9,761 bases of DNA from Bacteroidales bacterium. Its GTDB lineage: Bacteria > Bacteroidota > Bacteroidia > Bacteroidales > Dysgonomonadaceae. The stretch covers positions 1-9,761 of the forward strand of contig JAAYTC010000104.1 in assembly GCA_012518155.1 (NCBI GenBank). The letters run 5' to 3'. How positions within the stretch are numbered: position 1 is the first letter of the stretch; the number at the start of each line of letters is the position of its first letter. Below are positions 7,276-9,761 of the stretch, piece by piece. Below the pieces are notes generated by a model. It ran no database searches and was not told the DNA's origin. It worked only from the letters and a program-made list of their open reading frames with translations. The translations under genes were made by a program, and so were the position numbers.

Positions 7276-8307
7276 CTACATCACTCCTTTCTCTTTCAGG
7301 CGCTGTTGCCATTTCCAAGCGGATGCCATGGTATCCTCTATGGTCTCTTTCGCCTTCCATCCCAGTACGTTGTTTGCCCTGTCGGGTTGCGCCCATATTT
7401 GCTCAATATCGCCTTCTCGCCGACTTACGATTTTGTAGTTAAGCGGTTTTCCTGAAACTTCCTCAAACACTTTTATCAACTCCAGCACCGATAATCCGGT
7501 ACCCGTGCCCAGGTTAAATATCTCTACCGGCTGTTCCGATTTGCCTCCCAACATGCGATCGATTGATATAACATGTGCCTTTGCCAAATCTACCACGTTA
7601 ATAAAATCTCGGATACACGAGCCATCGGGGGTGTTATAATCATCGCCAAACACGCTCAATTGCTTTCGAATTCCAATCCCGGTCTGCGTGATGTAAGGAA
7701 CCAGATTTTGCGGAACACCGATGGGCAGCTCGCCGATCTCTGCCGAAGGGTGTGCCCCAATCGGGTTGAAATAACGAAGGATAATACTTTTGATGGGAGC
7801 TCCCGAATGGACGAAGTCCTGAATAATCTCTTCATTGATTTGTTTGGTATTGCCATAGGGAGATTCTGCCGGTTTGATGAGTGCATTTTCGTCGATAGGG
7901 TTCGCGTCGGGTTCCCCGTAAACAGTACAAGAGGAAGAAAACACGATCCCCTTCACGTTGTATTTAGGCATCAACTCGAGAAGGTTAATCAGCGATACCA
8001 GATTGTTCCGGTAATACATTAACGGCTTTTGCACCGATTCTCCCACTGCTTTACTCGCGGCAAAATGGATAATTCCATCGAAATTGTGTTTTTTAAACAA
8101 CGCGTTCATCGCTTCGGCGTCGGCACAATCAAGTTTATCGAAAATCGGTCGCTTCCCGGTAATACGGGTAATACCTTCCAAAACATCGGCACTCGAATTT
8201 GATAAATTATCCACTATTACCACCTCATACCCCGCTTGTTGTAATTCAACCACGGTATGCGAACCGATGTAGCCGGTTCCTCCAGTAACAAGAATCTTCT
8301 TTCCCAT
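7276..8307 (-). CDS. galE: UDP-glucose 4-epimerase
   Basis: This 343-residue cytosolic enzyme interconverts UDP-glucose and UDP-galactose, feeding galactose use and surface glycan synthesis. The NAD-binding loop GGTGYIGSH is at 9-17, followed by DNLSNSS (33-39), HFAASKAVGES (81-91) and NNLVSLINLLE (101-111). The catalytic Ser is in FSSSCTVYG (123-131, Ser126 by comparison with E. coli Ser124), and the YxxxK pair is Tyr151/Lys155 in SPYGNTK. RYFNPIGAHPSAEIGE and GSCIRDFINVVDLAKAH are the usual sugar-nucleotide landmarks of short-chain epimerases, and RREGDIEQIWAQP near the end is the phylum's version of the RRxGD motif. The length and motifs are those of a complete, functional GalE; activity on the N-acetyl sugars cannot be ruled out. 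It is transcribed divergently from the FemAB-like gene across a 167-nt AT-rich gap. Confidence 0.96.
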   Translation of the reverse strand: MGKKILVTGGTGYIGSHTVVELQQAGYEVVIVDNLSNSSADVLEGITRITGKRPIFDKLDCADAEAMNALFKKHNFDGIIHFAASKAVGESVQKPLMYYRNNLVSLINLLELMPKYNVKGIVFSSSCTVYGEPDANPIDENALIKPAESPYGNTKQINEEIIQDFVHSGAPIKSIILRYFNPIGAHPSAEIGELPIGVPQNLVPYITQTGIGIRKQLSVFGDDYNTPDGSCIRDFINVVDLAKAHVISIDRMLGGKSEQPVEIFNLGTGTGLSVLELIKVFEEVSGKPLNYKIVSRREGDIEQIWAQPDRANNVLGWKAKETIEDTMASAWKWQQRLKEKGVM

Positions 8308-8320
8308 AACTATATTTTTA

Positions 8321-8340
8321 ATTACACAAAATTACACAAA
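8321..8340. repeat. Exact 10-bp tandem duplication that builds the galE -7 box
   Basis: ATTACACAAA occurs twice head to tail (8321-8330, 8331-8340). On the minus strand, the junction of the copies creates TAATTTTG (8334-8327), a full TAnnTTTG match 20 nt upstream of the galE start codon. The nearest TTTG upstream (8354-8351) is only 16 nt away instead of 19-21, so the promoter is plausible but not ideal. Confidence 0.55.
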
Positions 8341-8417
8341 AAAATCAGAACAAAAGAACCGTCCCCGTGTTATTCCCTTTTTGTGAAAGAATTAGAGGTA
8401 AGATTAGTTTTTTTTAT

Positions 8418-8425
8418 TATTTTTG
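8418..8425 (+). promoter_or_regulatory. Candidate -7 element of the FemAB-like gene
   Basis: TATTTTTG matches TAnnTTTG on the plus strand, with a start predicted near 8431 and a 5' UTR of about 44 nt. No TTG or TTTG lies 19-21 nt upstream, and the surrounding sequence is T-rich, so chance matches are easy. The rest of the 8308-8474 gap shows only poly-T and poly-A tracts. Confidence 0.35.
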
Positions 8426-8474
8426 TTACAATGGCAACTTTTCAGTATTAATTGATTCGATTATTTAAAATGGA

Positions 8475-9461
8475 ATGAAATATAAGGTCAAAACATATTA
8501 TCGCAAGGAAGACCTTCCTTCTTTAGATGAAGTTTCCTTTTTTCATTACGCCTCGTCGTTCGACTGGTACAGTCACTCCTCCACTTACACACCCTTAATG
8601 TTGGTTGCATTCGAAGGGGAGAAGCCGATAGCTGCACTTTTCGCCAATATCGTCCGAATTAATCGCTTTTTCAGCGGTAAACTGTTCAAACGTTGCTTGA
8701 TTACTCAGAAGCCCGCTTTTTTTGACGACTCTCTCTCACAGATTGATGTTTTCAATGCACTGATTACCGAATTGGTAAAAGAGGTGCGCGGTAAGGTGTT
8801 TTTTATCCGTTATGAGAATTTGGGAGATGCCATTTTCGGCTATAAAGGGTTCAGGGAAAATAAATTTTACTCCATCAAATGGATTAACATACGAAATTCG
8901 TTACAACGAAAAAGAAAGATCTGGGATCAGTTATCAGCCAGCCGAAAAAATCAAGTAAACAAGGCACTTCGAAAAGGGGCTATTTTAGAAGAATTCCGAT
9001 CGGAGGAACGCCTACCGGAAATATACGCGTTGATAGAGGCAACAAATAATAAAAAAATATCACGTCGATTCCCACCGTATGCCTATTTCGAAAACTTTTA
9101 CCGACACTACATCCTCAAGGGAAAAGGAAAAATAGTGCTCACTCGTTTTCAAGGAAAAATAATTGGTGGAGCCATCCTCGGCTTCGAGAAGCAGCACACG
9201 GTGTATTGCCTTTACTACTGGGGTAAATCGAAACGATACAAAACAGTATACCCCACGATTTTCACCCTGTACTCGGCCATGCAGATGGCAGAAGATGAAA
9301 AGTTTCTCTATTTTGATTTCATGGACGTGGGCTTCCTGAACCAAAATACGGGGCGGTCGCGCTTCCTACTCCAGTTTGGAGGCAAACAACGTGCAACGAG
9401 GCGCTGGTATCGTTACAACTGGAGTGTACTTAATTTTTTCGCGAACAAAATATACGATTGA
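8475..9461 (+). CDS. FemAB/GNAT-fold acyl- or aminoacyl-transferase-like protein
   Basis: The 328-residue protein has no signal peptide or membrane segment. It resembles the FemAB-like branch of the GNAT superfamily (Acetyltransf_6/BioF2-like). The N-terminal half has PLMLVAFEGEKPIAALFANIV (40-60, a beta pair that recurs as KIVLTRFQGKIIGGAILGF, 219-237) and TQKPAFFDD (77-85). A basic helix SRKNQVNKALRKGA (156-169) is the typical FemAB hallmark, and YYWGKSKRYKTVYPTIFTLYSAMQMA (247-272) followed by FDFMDVG (280-286) is the C-terminal GNAT core. Relatives transfer amino acids or acyl groups in peptidoglycan bridges, surface polysaccharides or exported lipids; the substrate cannot be read here. 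By eye the gene is more AT-rich than pyrBI or cdsA, a mild hint of a different history. A two-codon ORF (8470-8478) overlaps its ATG, and a 16-bp tandem duplication straddles its stop. Confidence 0.75.
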   Translation: MKYKVKTYYRKEDLPSLDEVSFFHYASSFDWYSHSSTYTPLMLVAFEGEKPIAALFANIVRINRFFSGKLFKRCLITQKPAFFDDSLSQIDVFNALITELVKEVRGKVFFIRYENLGDAIFGYKGFRENKFYSIKWINIRNSLQRKRKIWDQLSASRKNQVNKALRKGAILEEFRSEERLPEIYALIEATNNKKISRRFPPYAYFENFYRHYILKGKGKIVLTRFQGKIIGGAILGFEKQHTVYCLYYWGKSKRYKTVYPTIFTLYSAMQMAEDEKFLYFDFMDVGFLNQNTGRSRFLLQFGGKQRATRRWYRYNWSVLNFFANKIYD

Positions 9462-9478
9462 TAAAATATACAATTGAT
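9447..9478. repeat. 16-bp tandem duplication across the stop codon of the FemAB-like gene
   Basis: The unit AAAATATACGATTGAT (9447-9462) is followed directly by AAAATATACAATTGAT (9463-9478), with one substitution. The first copy contains the last four codons and the TGA stop; the second is already untranslated. The unit is not a multiple of 3, so it adds no residues to the protein. Confidence 0.75.
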
Positions 9479-9585
9479 GATGCAAGGTAACGGCAGCTTT
9501 AAACAGCAAAATATGCAAATAAATATAAATGCTCACCCCATGGACTCGATCAGAAGCGGGAAAATCACTAAATAATTTTAAAAGT

Positions 9586-9608
9586 AATGATTTCGACTCG
9601 AAATTATT
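9586..9608. promoter_or_regulatory. Near-perfect 23-bp dyad, candidate operator over the -33 box
   Basis: Arm AATGATTTCGA (9586-9596) is the reverse complement of TCGAAATTATT (9598-9608) at 10 of 11 positions around a single central C (9597); the inner ATTTCGA/TCGAAAT is perfect. The right arm runs into the -33 TTTG at 9607-9610, where a bound dimer could block or recruit polymerase. A second AT-only inverted repeat, AAATAATTT (9570-9578) and AAATTATTT (9601-9609), shares the right arm. Confidence 0.5.
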
Positions 9609-9638
9609 TGGAGAAATGAGAAGTACACCTTATCTTTG
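9607..9638 (+). promoter_or_regulatory. Consensus Bacteroidota promoter driving a short leader transcript
   Basis: TTTG (9607-9610), exactly 20 nt, and TATCTTTG (9631-9638) give a full match to the consensus, making it with 259-290 the best promoter in the window. The start should be near 9644. It points rightward, away from the FemAB-like gene, into the leader at 9644-9723 and beyond the window end. Confidence 0.8.
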
Positions 9639-9651
9639 TATCGTGTTTTTC

Positions 9652-9723
9652 ATGGTATTAGATTTAAGGTTAACAATGAAGATTGGTTGTCGTGAGACAA
9701 CCTTTCCTTTTTTATACCCCTAA
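9652..9723 (+). CDS. Candidate 23-residue leader peptide
   Basis: An ATG about 8 nt after the predicted transcription start opens a 23-codon frame beginning MVLDLRLTMKIG, continuing CRETTFPFLYP, and ending in TAA at 9721-9723. It is read through both arms and the T tract of the hairpin at 9685-9713, so a translating ribosome would prevent that hairpin from forming. There is no Shine-Dalgarno site and a second in-frame ATG (codon 9, 9676). It could be a real sensor peptide or a chance frame inside a structured RNA. I have a vague impression that similar leaders occur elsewhere in Bacteroidales, but cannot verify it. The upstream in-frame extension to 9529 starts before the promoter and is not supported. 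Confidence 0.35.
   Translation: MVLDLRLTMKIGCRETTFPFLYP
9685..9713 (+). terminator. Intrinsic terminator or attenuator hairpin with GNRA-type loop
   Basis: GGTTGTC (9685-9691) pairs perfectly with GACAACC (9696-9702) around the tetraloop GTGA, a GNRA loop. It is followed by TTTCCTTTTTT (9703-9713). Stem, stable loop and T-rich tail are those of a Rho-independent terminator. It lies only about 40 nt after the predicted start at 9644, so the product is an RNA of about 70 nt unless it is read through. The remaining 9714-9761 bases show no gene start. Confidence 0.7.
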
Positions 9724-9761
9724 GGTATTCTCTAGAGACGTAGACATCCCATTTCGAAGCA

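Noticed and set aside
7573..8022. 149-codon open frame on the plus strand inside galE
   Set aside because: It is antisense to a complete galE with all motifs, with no promoter or recognisable domain; a shadow frame.
9529..9651. Longer 64-residue reading of the frame ending at 9723
   Set aside because: It begins upstream of the promoter and crosses the dyad and both promoter boxes; the composition is not protein-like and no start signal is seen.

Overview
The window looks like ordinary chromosome from a member of the Bacteroidota, most likely the order Bacteroidales. The evidence is the promoter grammar (TTTG or TTG, about 20 bp, then TAnnTTTG, at positions 259-290, 5370-5400 and 9607-9638), the general lack of strong Shine-Dalgarno sites, and gene families typical of the phylum (DUF5606-type protein, DUF2582-type winged helix, pyrBI pair, carboxynorspermidine dehydrogenase-like protein). 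I cannot fix the genus from sequence alone.

Layout. Positions 1-215 (minus) hold the N-terminus of an MscS-type mechanosensitive channel cut by the window edge. A rightward cluster follows: a carboxynorspermidine/saccharopine dehydrogenase-like oxidoreductase (415-1617), both aspartate carbamoyltransferase subunits pyrB (1652-2566) and pyrI (2591-3043), and metA (3105-4040), whose residue 111 is Glu and so predicts acetyl-CoA rather than succinyl-CoA use. Convergent to it is a lipoprotein-type seven-bladed lactonase (4053-5285, minus). From a divergent intergenic region a well-formed promoter drives a DUF5606-type protein with an acidic 7-residue repeat tail (5440-5997), overlapped by 4 nt by cdsA (5994-6836, TTG start). 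A 169-nt gap with a hairpin next to the cdsA stop leads to a small winged-helix protein (7006-7224). Convergent galE (7276-8307, minus) and a FemAB/GNAT-like protein (8475-9461) follow.

The last 300 bases are the least ordinary part. A near-perfect 23-bp dyad (9586-9608) overlaps the -33 box of a consensus promoter (9607-9638). This promoter is followed by a 23-codon ORF (9652-9723) that is read straight through a GTGA-loop hairpin with a T-rich tail (9685-9713). It reads as a regulated leader/attenuator, or a small RNA of about 70 nt; the gene it would control lies beyond the window.

Most genes are housekeeping metabolism: pyrimidine (pyrBI), methionine (metA), polyamine (dehydrogenase), phospholipid (cdsA) and sugar nucleotide (galE) synthesis. 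I see no mobile element, CRISPR array, tRNA or rRNA, and no new multi-gene system. The points worth a second look are regulatory DNA and the MetA specificity residue.
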